Positions 21,729 to 32,304 of a stretch of 64,000 nt of DNA are shown one piece after another. The position numbers were made by a program, and so were the translations under genes. This stretch comes from Planctomycetia bacterium. GTDB lineage: Bacteria > Planctomycetota > Planctomycetia > Gemmatales > Gemmataceae. Under the pieces are notes generated by a model. The model was given only the letters and a program-made list of their open reading frames with translations, ran no database searches and was not told the DNA's origin. Where the stretch lies: NCBI GenBank assembly GCA_005786805.1, contig SYCV01000076.1:1-64000 (forward strand), given 5' to 3'. The first letter of the stretch is position 1. Every line of letters starts with the position of its first letter.

Positions 21729-23210
21729 TCAGGTGGTTTTACGACTGCCGCCCACCAACGCACTGGACAAACTTCCGATACTTATCCCCGCAAGGAGAGA
21801 ACCGGGCATCATCCAGACAAAACTTATCACAAATGGAAGGTTGAAATCCTTTGAGTACGCGATGAGGATTGCGACTATCACACTTGCAACCAGGCCGAGC
21901 CAGGCACCTACCGGGTTGGCCCAAGGCACAAACAGCGCCAGGAAAAACAATACAAACAAAGGCGCTGTCAAAAGGTTGATCAACTTGAAGCAACGCTCGA
22001 CCAGGTTTCCATCAATAAAAAGATTAAGCATGCTCAATCCAACCGCGATCCCCATGATGATGAATGCGAGGTACCGCAATCTGGAAACCTCCTCCATTTC
22101 TGAAACCTTGAATCTTGGGAAAAGAGAGAGGAAATCCTTGTCAAAGACGGCACAGGTTGAATTCACACCAGAGGAAAGACTGGACATAGCCGCAGAAAGG
22201 ATGGCCGCAAGGACCAAGCCTGAAAAACCTCCGGGCATCTGCGTCATGATGAACCTTGGAAACAATTGATCTCCTATGGACTTGATGGTTTGATTTGCAG
22301 GGATTTCAGAAGGGTTGGCGGTATAAAAACCCAGGATTGCGACTCCAGTCAACGCCAGCAGCATCGAAACCGAAACATCCGTGATTTGCGCCACCATGAA
22401 GGTTCTTCTTGCGGATGAGGGATCGCGTGTTGAAAGAAACCTTTGGATCGACATCTGGTCTGAACCATTGGTGCACACATACCACAAGGTTGTTGATAGT
22501 ATCAAAATTCCAAAGGATACCCTTTGATTGGGATCAAACCCCCAACTGGGTTCCTGCCATTCGCTAGGCCATTGGGTCGGCCACCACGCGACCACCCCGC
22601 CCATTTGATATGTGATCACACCCAAGGTGGCGAGTGCGCCCAGCAGCATGGTGATTGATTGGATTGCATCAGTCATGACAACGGCCTTGATTCCACCCCA
22701 GGAGGAGTAAAGCGCGGTGATCAACCCCATGGAAATGCAAAGCCACGGTATGGTGGATGAATTCAGGCCCATCAATGGTACAAGAACCACTTTGCTGGTT
22801 GCATACAAGATAGTCGCCATCCATCCCAGTCGAAGCAAAAGGAAAACTGCCGCGCCAGCCAGCCTTATGCTCATGCCTAATTTTGATTCAAGTATCTCAT
22901 AAGCACTGGTGACGGGTTGCTTCATAAGAAATGGGATCAAGCCATAGCCCACGACCACATAAATAAGTGGGTGTGCTGCAACCTGGGTAATCATCATTGG
23001 TCCGTTGGCAATCATTTCGCCTGGTACTCCCAGGTAAGAGAGAGTACTGACCAGTGTTGCAAAAAGAGAAAGGCCAAGCGCAATGGGTGACATACGCCTG
23101 TTGCCGAGCAGATATTCCTCAGGGGTGCTGTTTTGGCGAGAATAATAAATTCCCACTCCCAGCATGATGCCCGCATAAATAAAAATCACCAGCCAATCCA
23201 GCAGATGCAT
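21729..23210 (-). CDS. Sodium:solute symporter (SSS family)
   Basis: Polytopic; STLSYLGVPGEM, SSWGGIKAVVMTDAIQ, AAILSAAMSSLSSGVNS. Confidence 0.93.
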   Translation of the reverse strand: MHLLDWLVIFIYAGIMLGVGIYYSRQNSTPEEYLLGNRRMSPIALGLSLFATLVSTLSYLGVPGEMIANGPMMITQVAAHPLIYVVVGYGLIPFLMKQPVTSAYEILESKLGMSIRLAGAAVFLLLRLGWMATILYATSKVVLVPLMGLNSSTIPWLCISMGLITALYSSWGGIKAVVMTDAIQSITMLLGALATLGVITYQMGGVVAWWPTQWPSEWQEPSWGFDPNQRVSFGILILSTTLWYVCTNGSDQMSIQRFLSTRDPSSARRTFMVAQITDVSVSMLLALTGVAILGFYTANPSEIPANQTIKSIGDQLFPRFIMTQMPGGFSGLVLAAILSAAMSSLSSGVNSTCAVFDKDFLSLFPRFKVSEMEEVSRLRYLAFIIMGIAVGLSMLNLFIDGNLVERCFKLINLLTAPLFVLFFLALFVPWANPVGAWLGLVASVIVAILIAYSKDFNLPFVISFVWMMPGSLLAGISIGSLSSALVGGSRKTT

Positions 23211-23261
23211 GAAAACTGCTCCCCTAAGATTAAAAACATGGCGAAAAATCCCTTCAGGATC

Positions 23262-23278
23262 AATAAATAGTATTTATT
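23262..23278. promoter_or_regulatory. 17-nt palindrome AATAAATA-G-TATTTATT between divergent symporter and GntR genes; candidate operator
   Basis: Perfect 8-bp inverted repeat with 1-nt spacer in the divergent intergenic region. Confidence 0.45.
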
Positions 23279-23328
23279 AAACTAATGATGCTGCATTATC
23301 CATTGAGTTATTCTTAATTCAAGATAAA

Positions 23329-24051
23329 ATGGGCTTTATGAATATAAAATCAAAAACAACTTTTCAGGTTCAAGAGTTGGCACTCAAGATCCGCCAACGC
23401 ATCCAAGGTGAACAACTGCCGGATGGTTCTTTCTTCATGACCGAAGCCCAGTTGGCACAGGAATACAAGGTTTCTCGAACAGTCACACGGGAAGCTGTCA
23501 GCAGACTTCAGGGACTCGGGATCTTGGAAGGTCGAAAAAGAAAGGGCTTGTTGATAAGGCATCCCGACCCACTGCAGCTTTTCGCTAACAGCCTTCCCTC
23601 GCTGGCTTCATCACCTGAAAACTGGCTTGAACTCGCGCAATTGAGGTATGTGATTGAAGTGGGTGCGATTGAAATCGCGGTACGCAATGCCACAACAATT
23701 CAAATTTCCAAGTTGGAGGAAATCACAGGGCGGTTGGAACAATCCATCCTGGAGGACCCGACATCAAGCCAGACTGTGGAACTGGACCTCGAATTTCATA
23801 CCCAGATTTTAAAAATGACAGGGTCGAGGCTCATCTCGGGTATGCAACAAATTCTTGTTCAATTTTTTCAAATCGTTCCCCATAAGGAAACCGCGACTGG
23901 TTCTGCTGAACGAATCATCTGGGAACATCGTGAACTTTTTAACGCAATCCGCGACCGGGATGTTGAACGCGCCCGTGCCATGATTCGAATGCAATTTCGT
24001 TCCCCACTGGGACTTGAATTAAAGGAACCAGTTTCGCTCCGGATTCCTTGA
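23329..24051 (+). CDS. GntR/FadR (FCD) family transcriptional regulator
   Basis: Winged helix MTEAQLAQEYKVSRTVTREAVSRLQGLGILEGRKRKG; C-terminal FCD-like domain. Confidence 0.92.
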   Translation: MGFMNIKSKTTFQVQELALKIRQRIQGEQLPDGSFFMTEAQLAQEYKVSRTVTREAVSRLQGLGILEGRKRKGLLIRHPDPLQLFANSLPSLASSPENWLELAQLRYVIEVGAIEIAVRNATTIQISKLEEITGRLEQSILEDPTSSQTVELDLEFHTQILKMTGSRLISGMQQILVQFFQIVPHKETATGSAERIIWEHRELFNAIRDRDVERARAMIRMQFRSPLGLELKEPVSLRIP

Positions 24052-24101
24052 TTGAAATATGTGACTCGCAGGAACTTGATGCCTTTACCCGGGAAATAAT
24101 C

Positions 24102-25520
24102 ATGCTTGAAATTTTTGGTGAATCAAAGACATCAGGTGGATCACCGACCCGAAGAAAACTTCTTCAGGCGGGGGGACTTTCCCTTTTTGGCCTAACCACC
24201 CCGGGCCTTCTCAAGGCAAAAGACCTTGCCCCTGATAAACATAAAGCCCGTGCTAAATCCGTGATTTTATTCAACCTGCTTGGCGGACCAAGCCACATGG
24301 ATATGTTTGACATGAAACCCGGGGCGCCCGCAGAAGTTAGGGGCGAATTCAAACCCATCGCAACATCACTTCCCGGATTGCAAATCTGTGAGCATTTGCC
24401 AAACACCGCAAAATGGATGCATAAAACCAGCCTCATCCGAACCATCACCCACAACCATAACTCGCACAACCCTTTGCCGATCATGACCGGCTACACCGAG
24501 GGGAACCCAGCGGCGCTTACCCCCGACCCCAATGATCCACCCGATGTAGGCGCTGTCTGCCAGTACCTTGCCCTTGGACCCCGCGATGTGCCCGGTGCCG
24601 TCTGCCTGCCCTGCTATCCCGGTTGGGGTGATGGTCATCGAAGGCCGGGTCCCTATGGCGGGTTTTTGGGCCGGCAGTACGATCCCGTATTTTCCTTCTG
24701 TGAACCCACCTTCGCCTCTGAACCAAAAATCAAGAATTACGATCCCATCATGCCTGAGGGTGCTCCTTTCATGCCGGGACTTGGTGGTGCTGTTGACATG
24801 CCTGCCAATCGTTTCCAGAATCGCAAATCCTTGCTAAAGCAGCTTGATCTTGCCTACAAAAAGCAGGTTGAATCCGTCTCGCAAATGAATCTCGATCGCC
24901 ATCAAAACAGGGCCTTTGAACTACTTACATCGAGCAAGACCCGCGATGCTTTCGATCTCTCAAGGGAACCGGACTCACTGCGTGAGCGATATGGCCGTAA
25001 TCTTTTCGGTTCCAGCATGCTTGTTGCGCGCAGGTTGGTCGAAGCAGGGGTGCCCTTCATCAGCGTTCATCAGGAAATATTCAAGCATTACGGTCACTCC
25101 TACGACATGCACGAGAATAACTTCGGCATGCTGAAAAACTTCAACCTGCCCATGCTGGACAAACTTTTTCCCGCGTTGCTTCAAGATCTTGAAGACCGGG
25201 GCCTTCTTGATTCAACCTTGGTCATAGTGATGGGAGAGATGGGTAGATCCCCACGGATAAATGGAAAAGCTGGCCGGGAACACTGGCCTCAATGCGGATT
25301 CAGCCTATTGGCGGGTGGAGGTGTCAAGAAGGGTGTTGTCTTTGGCACCACCGACAAGGAAGCCGGTTATCCAGTTGATCACCCGGTCCGCCCCTGTGAC
25401 CTGATCGCGACCATCTATCACCTGCTTGGAGTTGACCCACACACTCTTATCCACGACAGAACTGGCCGACCCTTCGCCATTGCTCGAGGAGGCGATCCAG
25501 TACGGGGAGTGATTGCTTAA
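24102..25520 (+). CDS. DUF1501 domain-containing protein, Tat-exported
   Basis: TRRKLLQAGGLSLFG twin-arginine-like signal; SVILFNLLGGPSHMDMFDMKPGAPAEVRGEF. ATG at 24102 preferred over TTG at 24048. Confidence 0.92.
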   Translation: MLEIFGESKTSGGSPTRRKLLQAGGLSLFGLTTPGLLKAKDLAPDKHKARAKSVILFNLLGGPSHMDMFDMKPGAPAEVRGEFKPIATSLPGLQICEHLPNTAKWMHKTSLIRTITHNHNSHNPLPIMTGYTEGNPAALTPDPNDPPDVGAVCQYLALGPRDVPGAVCLPCYPGWGDGHRRPGPYGGFLGRQYDPVFSFCEPTFASEPKIKNYDPIMPEGAPFMPGLGGAVDMPANRFQNRKSLLKQLDLAYKKQVESVSQMNLDRHQNRAFELLTSSKTRDAFDLSREPDSLRERYGRNLFGSSMLVARRLVEAGVPFISVHQEIFKHYGHSYDMHENNFGMLKNFNLPMLDKLFPALLQDLEDRGLLDSTLVIVMGEMGRSPRINGKAGREHWPQCGFSLLAGGGVKKGVVFGTTDKEAGYPVDHPVRPCDLIATIYHLLGVDPHTLIHDRTGRPFAIARGGDPVRGVIA

Positions 25521-25676
25521 AGCTGCCAAACCATCCAGCCATGTGGTTTTGATTTTGTTTCATTTGATAATCATACACCCTTGATAAAAGTACTGTGGCA
25601 ATCAAAAATTTTTGTCCAGTGAACATGATTTGTAGTAACCTAAAATGATGATTACATTCCTTTTGATTTAGCCCAT

Positions 25677-26816
25677 GTGCGAGAACCCAAAATGAGCCGA
25701 CCAGTATTCACATTTGATGTTCATCTTGATCTGAGCATGAATGCATTGGAGTGGAATCGTGACCTTCGCTGGTCCATCGAAAAAATCCGTCGTTGGGAAT
25801 ACACGATGAAGGATAAAGTCGACCGGGGAAATAATACCGTCAGCTTTCCCGAGATGCGTAAAGGAAACATAGGGCTATGTGTTGCAACCCAGATTGGTCG
25901 ATATTCCCCCTATTTCCACAAGCTTCCCGGATGGAATTCACCAGAACAGGCGTGGGCGCAAACCCAGGGACAACTGGCATGGTACCGCGCCATGGAGGAG
26001 GCTGGTGAACTGGTGCAAATTCGAAACCTGACCCAACTCGACAATCATCTTGAATTATGGAAAAATTACAACCATTCCACTGGTGCAGTTCCTTACACCC
26101 AGGAATCATTAAAAAAGCCCAACCACCTGCCGATAGGTTATATTCTGAGCCTGGAAGGTGCGGATTCGATCGTGACGCTCAAACATCTTGAGCGTAGTTA
26201 TGCAGATGGGCTTCGGGCGTTGGGACCCGCGCATTATGGACCGGGTAGATACGCCCATGGCACAGATGCTGAGGGTCCGCTTCCCGCAGCGGGAAAAGAC
26301 CTGCTCAAGGAGATGCAGCGCCTAGGGATAATCTTGGATGCCACCCATCTTTGTGATGAATGTTTCTGGGATGCAATGAAAATTTACAATGGTCCAGTCT
26401 GGGCTAGTCATCAGAATTGCAGGGTGCTCGCACCTTGGAATCGCCAGTTCGCGGATGACCAGATCAAGGCGATCATTGAAAGAGGCGGGGTATTGGGCAT
26501 GGCGTTTGACGCCATCATGATGGTGCCGGGTTGGGTTCATCTCAAAAGCAAGCCCTCTGATTTTCAACTTAAGATCGAGCGCATCTGCGACCATATTGAT
26601 CATATCTGCCAGATCGCAGGTAATGCAAAACATGTCGGCATAGGAACCGACCTCGATGGAGGGTTTGGTAATGAGCAAACTCCCATGGATCTCGATACCA
26701 TTGCTGATTTACAAACCATACCCGGATTGCTTGATCGAAGGGGTTACTCCAAGACGGATATCGAGGGGATAATGTCCGGCAATTTCATCAACCTTATTCG
26801 AAAAGCCTGGAAATAA
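25677..26816 (+). CDS. Membrane dipeptidase (peptidase M19 family)
   Basis: FDVHLDLSMNAL; LSLEGADSIVTLKHLERSYADGLRALGPAHYGPGRYAHG; LDATHLCDECFWD; VGIGTDLDGGFG. Start may be 25692. Confidence 0.88.
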   Translation: MREPKMSRPVFTFDVHLDLSMNALEWNRDLRWSIEKIRRWEYTMKDKVDRGNNTVSFPEMRKGNIGLCVATQIGRYSPYFHKLPGWNSPEQAWAQTQGQLAWYRAMEEAGELVQIRNLTQLDNHLELWKNYNHSTGAVPYTQESLKKPNHLPIGYILSLEGADSIVTLKHLERSYADGLRALGPAHYGPGRYAHGTDAEGPLPAAGKDLLKEMQRLGIILDATHLCDECFWDAMKIYNGPVWASHQNCRVLAPWNRQFADDQIKAIIERGGVLGMAFDAIMMVPGWVHLKSKPSDFQLKIERICDHIDHICQIAGNAKHVGIGTDLDGGFGNEQTPMDLDTIADLQTIPGLLDRRGYSKTDIEGIMSGNFINLIRKAWK

Positions 26817-26839
26817 TTCCCGCACTCAAGGTATCCATC

Positions 26840-27679
26840 ATGAAATCATCACCATGCATGATAGTCATGCCAATTTTGTTCTTGATGGGTTTTCATGCGA
26901 CTCCTTGCATTGCCCAACCCATGACATCGACGCCAAAAATCATTGGCCATCGCGGCCTCATGAATGAGGGACCGGAAAACACCTTAGCCGCTTTTTCCTC
27001 CTGTATAAAACTCCAGGTCGGAATTGAACTTGATGTTCGACGGACCAAGGATGGCATTCTTGTCATCCTGCATGATGAAACACTCAACCGAACCACCAAT
27101 GGCAAGGGTTTTCTATCTGACACCACGCTTCTGGACTTGAAAAAACTGGATGCGGGCAGTTGGTTTCATCCTTCATTCAAAAACGAAAAAGTACCGACAC
27201 TTGAAGAATTTTTCGACCTTCTCAAACAGTCAGGCAACAGGGAAACCATGGTTGCCATTGACTTGAAAACCACCGATGCGACCATTGAAAAAGAAATCGT
27301 GGAGTTGGCAAAAAAACACCAGGTACTTCCCCAACTGGTGTTCATCGGATTGGCAATCAGCGACCCGGAAATTCGAGGCAAATTAAAGCTGGCAGATCCC
27401 GGCACACATGTTGCCACACTTGCCAATAAATCAGAAAACCTTGAAGCAGCCTTGAATGATAAACATGCGGATTGGGTGTATGTACGCTTTATTCCCAGTG
27501 TTGAACAAGTCAAAAAAATTCATGCGTTGGGAAAGAGGGTGTTTTTAGTCGGAGCGTTGGTGGCTGGACAGGAACCCGGTAATTGGCGACTAGGAAAAGG
27601 TGCGGGAGTTGACGCCATACTTACTGATCACCCTTTTGCATGTAGAAACGAATTTCGGGCAGGCAACAAAAAAGAATGA
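26840..27679 (+). CDS. Glycerophosphodiester phosphodiesterase, exported
   Basis: IIGHRGLMNEGPENTLAAF; IELDVRRTKDGILVILHDETLNRTTNGKG. Confidence 0.93.
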   Translation: MKSSPCMIVMPILFLMGFHATPCIAQPMTSTPKIIGHRGLMNEGPENTLAAFSSCIKLQVGIELDVRRTKDGILVILHDETLNRTTNGKGFLSDTTLLDLKKLDAGSWFHPSFKNEKVPTLEEFFDLLKQSGNRETMVAIDLKTTDATIEKEIVELAKKHQVLPQLVFIGLAISDPEIRGKLKLADPGTHVATLANKSENLEAALNDKHADWVYVRFIPSVEQVKKIHALGKRVFLVGALVAGQEPGNWRLGKGAGVDAILTDHPFACRNEFRAGNKKE

Positions 27680-27742
27680 GCAAGACTCCGCGAAGCCTCC
27701 AAATTTAAATACCCACCTTTAATACATCGAACCGCCTTTGAA

Positions 27743-30700
27743 TCATTGATTCTTTTTCTTCAATTCCAAGGCCTTAAGTAATTCCTTGAAACCCGGGTTC
27801 ATCCTTATGGGTTCGAGGTCAGGATTTTTAGTTAAAAAGTCGATGTCAGACAAACCAGCGATAACAGCCTGCTGAAGTATTGATACAGCGGTTTTTTCCA
27901 AGTCAGAGACAAGTTTCATCCGCTCTGCATCTGAGAGTTTTTCCTGGTTTTTAACAAGTGGAATGGAACGGGCCGCCAGGGTCGCTGCCTTGATCATGTC
28001 GGCTGGTTTGGGGTTGGGAACACCTTGGGAAGATTGAATCGCCTCGAGGGCTTCCCGGGGCTTTAATGCAAGGGATGCGATCTCAGCCAAAAATAACAGG
28101 CGATTTCTTAACACATCGGGAGGCAGGTTGATGTTCTGCTTGGATATCGTGATGGATTCATTCAAAAGGGAAAGGCCTTCGGGGGCTCGGTTTCTCTGAG
28201 CCAGGAACAGGACGAGTTGATCGATTGACTGTGCCAGGTCTTCTGTTTCTTTTTCACCCTTGGGGTTTGAAGTAAGCAGACTTTTACGGATTGCAATGAC
28301 TGATTTCAAATATTTCTCCGCATCGGGGGCTCGCCCCAGGGACTGCATGAGGTTCGCCAGCGCCGAGTTGGGAAGAATCTGGGCGTAAAGAAGGGATTTT
28401 GATGTTTTCTTAGCAGCCTGTGTCAATTCAATGGCCTTGATGAAGTATTCCTCCGCCCTGTTTGAAAGATTCCGGGACAAGGCCCACATGCCGAGATTCC
28501 CAAGAGTTTTTACAAGCTCGAGCCTGTATTCCTCGACATCAGGAAATTTAGCAACCAACCCGGTCTGCAGTTCCCGGGCTTTTTCAAATTCCTTTTCCGC
28601 TTCTTCAGTTTTCTTGATTGATACAAGATGAATGGCCCACTCATTAAGATTACGCGAAAGTTCAAGGCTGAATCCTGGGGTTCCGGGGTATCTGGCAACA
28701 AGCCTGTTCAAGAGAGCGCGCGCATCCTCCCACGGTTTTTCCGCCTTGCTTCCCTCATTGTGATCTTTCAGGTAATTTCCGAGATTGATCAATGCCAGTG
28801 CCTGCTGGAACGGATAATCTGTTTGTTCAGGGAATTCCAAGGCCAGTTTCATGAATTCATTTGCAGCTCCCTCGAAAAGCTCGATGGATTCTCGGGGATT
28901 TTTTGCGACCTCGAGCAAACCCGCCCTTGTCAAACGGGCCCGGGCGAATTCCTGCCTTACCTCCAGGGATCCAGGGTTTTTCGAAACAAGGGTCTGCAAA
29001 TATTCCAGCGATTGCAGGGAGACCTTTTCCGCCTCCTTGTTTTTACCAAGGCTTTCCAACAAAACACTTTCATTCAATAATGTCCGTGATAATTCCAGAT
29101 TATATTCAATCGAATCTGGAAAATCCCGGGTGAGAGACTTCAGGTCTTCCAGGGCTTTAAGGTAAAGTGGTTCCGCTTCTTTCAACCGATTTTGAACCTG
29201 CAATTGTATGCCACGGTTGTTTAATCCCGCTGCAAGGTCCTTGCGGATATCCGGCACCCAGGGAACATCACGGACCAGTTTATCGCGTATGCCCATGGCA
29301 CGATCAAAAGCATTTTCAGCCTCGGTGCTATTTCCGGCAGATTGCAACAAGACTCCCAGGTTATTCAGGCTGTTCGCAAGCTCCTGCCTGTAAAAAGGGG
29401 TGGCTGGAAAATCAGAAACCAATGATTCCTGGATTTTAAATGCCTTTGTGTAGGAACTTTCAGCAATTGCAAAGTCGGTATCCCTGAATAATTTCCCTTT
29501 CTGGTTCCATGCCGAGGCGAGATCAACACGATAATCAGGATTGTCAGGATACCCCGCCACAATCAACTGGGCCAAATTGATGGCTTTTTCCAAGTTTTCT
29601 TTGCACTCCCCAAAACGACCAAGATCCTGGAATATTTGGGCCAAACCCAAAAGTCCCTTCACCAAGTTTTGTTTTTGGATCGCGTTGGATTTATCAATTG
29701 CAACAATGGTCTCCAATTTCTTAACCGTGGCAGCAAGGGATGACAAAGCAGATTCCAGTTTTCCCTGGGACTTTAGTAACTGACCAAGGTTGAATTCACA
29801 CGCGGCCTGCTTCGATAAAATCTCGTTATTTTCTGGAAGATTGAATCGTAACTCCAGGGCTTTTCGGTATTCGGGCTCCGCAAGCATGGGTTTACCCTGC
29901 TGGAAAAACAATAGTCCCAGGGCTTGTTTGCAATCCGCCATATCGGCGAGGAAATCAACGCTGGCAGGCTTGGCCTCTTGAAGCAACGCAAGTTGGACTA
30001 CTGATTGCTGGAGATTTTTTTCGGCCTCTTTGAAGTTGCCCAGCATTTCCTCGATGGAACCTAGTTGCATAAGGCTGCGGGCAGTCTGCCAGCGTACTTG
30101 CACATCCTCGGAACGATAATCAAGGAATCGGGATAGAAAAAGCTTGGCCTGTTGCAACAGTTCACGCCTTACTCTTTCCATCCGGGGTTCGTGGGCGAGT
30201 CTGTTCTGACCAACCTTGGTCAGCAACTGATCAACAGCGGCAAGGGCATCCCGGAAATTTCTTTCCGCCTGCGCCTTTTGTTCCTGCGCGATGTTTCGCT
30301 CAGAAACAGCTTCTTCCTTCAGCCTCAGGTTTTCGTCCGCTCGGGCTTTTTCATGACCCGCAAGTATATAGCCACCAATCGAAAGGCCCGCGACCATGAA
30401 AAACACCAACATGACAAGAGCCGCAACCGCGGGTTTTCGCTTCGCCCATTTCCACGCATATTCATGAATGGGTGTGGGCCTTGCGAGGATCGGTTCCCCC
30501 GAAAGATACCTGCGTAAGTCCTCAGCAAGCGCACCTGCGGTGGCGTATCTTTTCCTCGGATCTTTTTCAAGGCACTTGAGACATATTGTGCCAATATCGG
30601 AAGGCAGTTTTGTATTTAGTCGAATAGGATGCACGGGTTCACGATGGATCACCTGCGTGATGGTATCCATCACGGTTTCACCCCGGAATGGTGGAATACC

Positions 30701-32065
30701 TGTGACAATGTCATAAAGGATCGCACCAAGGCCATAGATGTCGGCGGGAGGGCCAATATCGGCGGTCTTGCCCAATGCCTGCTCAGGTGCCATGTAACTT
30801 GGCGTGCCCATGATGGCACCTTCCCGGGTTTGAATGGAATCACCATCCAGGGTTTTTGCCAAGCCAAAGTCAGTTATCTTGGGCACGAATAAATCCAAGG
30901 GAATACTGTCGAAATCAACATCTTCACCCGCTTGGTCAGGGGGTGAAAGCAGGATGTTGGCAGGCTTTAAATCGCGATGAACTATTCCCTTGCGGTGGGC
31001 GAATTCCATGCCCTCGGCAATACCCCGCATTAACATCGCCGCCTGCCTGGCCGATGGAATATTATCCTTCACGCGGGAGGCAAGGGTACCACCCGAGACA
31101 AACTCAAGTGAAAAAAATGGAAGATCATCCAACTCCCCTACATCATAAATTTTCACGATGTTGGGGTGATCAAGTTTTGCAACAGCCTCAGCCTCAATAC
31201 GAAATCTGGTAATTTCAATTTTACTGGCACGACCCGCCGAAAGGATCATTTTCAGCGCCACCAGCCTTTTCAATCCGGATTGCATGGCCTTATAAACGAC
31301 ACCCATCGCACCCCGGCCTAATTCACCTAGAATCTCATAACCTTCAGGGGCCTTAACTATGGTTTTCCGCTTAGCAAACCTTACATTTTGAATAGGGGTG
31401 GTTTGAGACCCGCCCACAATCTTTGGGTTTTGATACACCCCGGTCTTTTCCATTGCAGGATTACTTAAAGGGCTGGTGGAGTTATCGGGTTCGGATTTTT
31501 TTTGAATCCGGGTATCAACCCCGCCAATGTCTTCCAATGTGGCTTGAGACTTTTCTTTTATTACATCTGTCTTATCATTCGCAGGTGTGTTGTTTGTTAA
31601 CCCCTTTCTTATTCCCGTATCAACCCCGGGAGGAATTTCCAAAGTGAGGTTTGATGGAGATACATTTTCAGTTTTGTCCAAATCAACAGTTTTTATTTCT
31701 TGGGACTCAGATTGAGTCGGGAGTTTCTTGGATACAGATTGGGTATTTAAAAGTTGTGAATCAATAAGTGTGCCATGTAAATCCTGAGTATTGGATTGGT
31801 CTTGACTGGGTTTATCGATTGAAAAAGTTGGAGGCTGAGTCTGTTCAAGGATTTCATTTTTCTTCAATGAATCATTACTTTGGGAAAGCTGGCCAAGATT
31901 GGAATCCAACAGCGTACCCGAGTGATCCTCCGACTTGGTTTCAAATAATTTTTCACCGCAAGTTGGACAGGTTATAATAAGAGAATCATTTCGATTGTTT
32001 TTTGAGATAAAATGACCATTTTTGCATTTCAACATGATGTTTTTGGATTGAATCCAAATCCCCAA
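27743..32065 (-). CDS. Ser/Thr protein kinase with N-terminal zinc ribbon, disordered linker and C-terminal TPR array
   Basis: LGRGAMGVVYKA; IVHRDLKPANILL; ITDFGLAKT; one TM segment (AALVMLVFFMVAGLSIGGYI); extensive TPR repeats; CKNGH...CPTCG at N-terminus (probable start 32035). Confidence 0.94.
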   Translation of the reverse strand: MGIWIQSKNIMLKCKNGHFISKNNRNDSLIITCPTCGEKLFETKSEDHSGTLLDSNLGQLSQSNDSLKKNEILEQTQPPTFSIDKPSQDQSNTQDLHGTLIDSQLLNTQSVSKKLPTQSESQEIKTVDLDKTENVSPSNLTLEIPPGVDTGIRKGLTNNTPANDKTDVIKEKSQATLEDIGGVDTRIQKKSEPDNSTSPLSNPAMEKTGVYQNPKIVGGSQTTPIQNVRFAKRKTIVKAPEGYEILGELGRGAMGVVYKAMQSGLKRLVALKMILSAGRASKIEITRFRIEAEAVAKLDHPNIVKIYDVGELDDLPFFSLEFVSGGTLASRVKDNIPSARQAAMLMRGIAEGMEFAHRKGIVHRDLKPANILLSPPDQAGEDVDFDSIPLDLFVPKITDFGLAKTLDGDSIQTREGAIMGTPSYMAPEQALGKTADIGPPADIYGLGAILYDIVTGIPPFRGETVMDTITQVIHREPVHPIRLNTKLPSDIGTICLKCLEKDPRKRYATAGALAEDLRRYLSGEPILARPTPIHEYAWKWAKRKPAVAALVMLVFFMVAGLSIGGYILAGHEKARADENLRLKEEAVSERNIAQEQKAQAERNFRDALAAVDQLLTKVGQNRLAHEPRMERVRRELLQQAKLFLSRFLDYRSEDVQVRWQTARSLMQLGSIEEMLGNFKEAEKNLQQSVVQLALLQEAKPASVDFLADMADCKQALGLLFFQQGKPMLAEPEYRKALELRFNLPENNEILSKQAACEFNLGQLLKSQGKLESALSSLAATVKKLETIVAIDKSNAIQKQNLVKGLLGLAQIFQDLGRFGECKENLEKAINLAQLIVAGYPDNPDYRVDLASAWNQKGKLFRDTDFAIAESSYTKAFKIQESLVSDFPATPFYRQELANSLNNLGVLLQSAGNSTEAENAFDRAMGIRDKLVRDVPWVPDIRKDLAAGLNNRGIQLQVQNRLKEAEPLYLKALEDLKSLTRDFPDSIEYNLELSRTLLNESVLLESLGKNKEAEKVSLQSLEYLQTLVSKNPGSLEVRQEFARARLTRAGLLEVAKNPRESIELFEGAANEFMKLALEFPEQTDYPFQQALALINLGNYLKDHNEGSKAEKPWEDARALLNRLVARYPGTPGFSLELSRNLNEWAIHLVSIKKTEEAEKEFEKARELQTGLVAKFPDVEEYRLELVKTLGNLGMWALSRNLSNRAEEYFIKAIELTQAAKKTSKSLLYAQILPNSALANLMQSLGRAPDAEKYLKSVIAIRKSLLTSNPKGEKETEDLAQSIDQLVLFLAQRNRAPEGLSLLNESITISKQNINLPPDVLRNRLLFLAEIASLALKPREALEAIQSSQGVPNPKPADMIKAATLAARSIPLVKNQEKLSDAERMKLVSDLEKTAVSILQQAVIAGLSDIDFLTKNPDLEPIRMNPGFKELLKALELKKKNQ

Positions 32066-32304
32066 GGAAGATCAGCATTGAGATTATGAACAATTCATTA
32101 TATAGGGCATTCTGAATGGTGAACTTAATCAATTAAAGCACAAAACTATTGTTACATAAAAGTCCAGAAACTTTGAATGGATAAAATAGCACAGTTTTAC
32201 CGATAGTATTAAATGATTGCATAATAACTACAAAAACAAAGCCTATTGAGTTAGGATGGATAATTTGGTAAGAATGGCTTAGAAGGTAATCGAGATATTT
32301 TATT

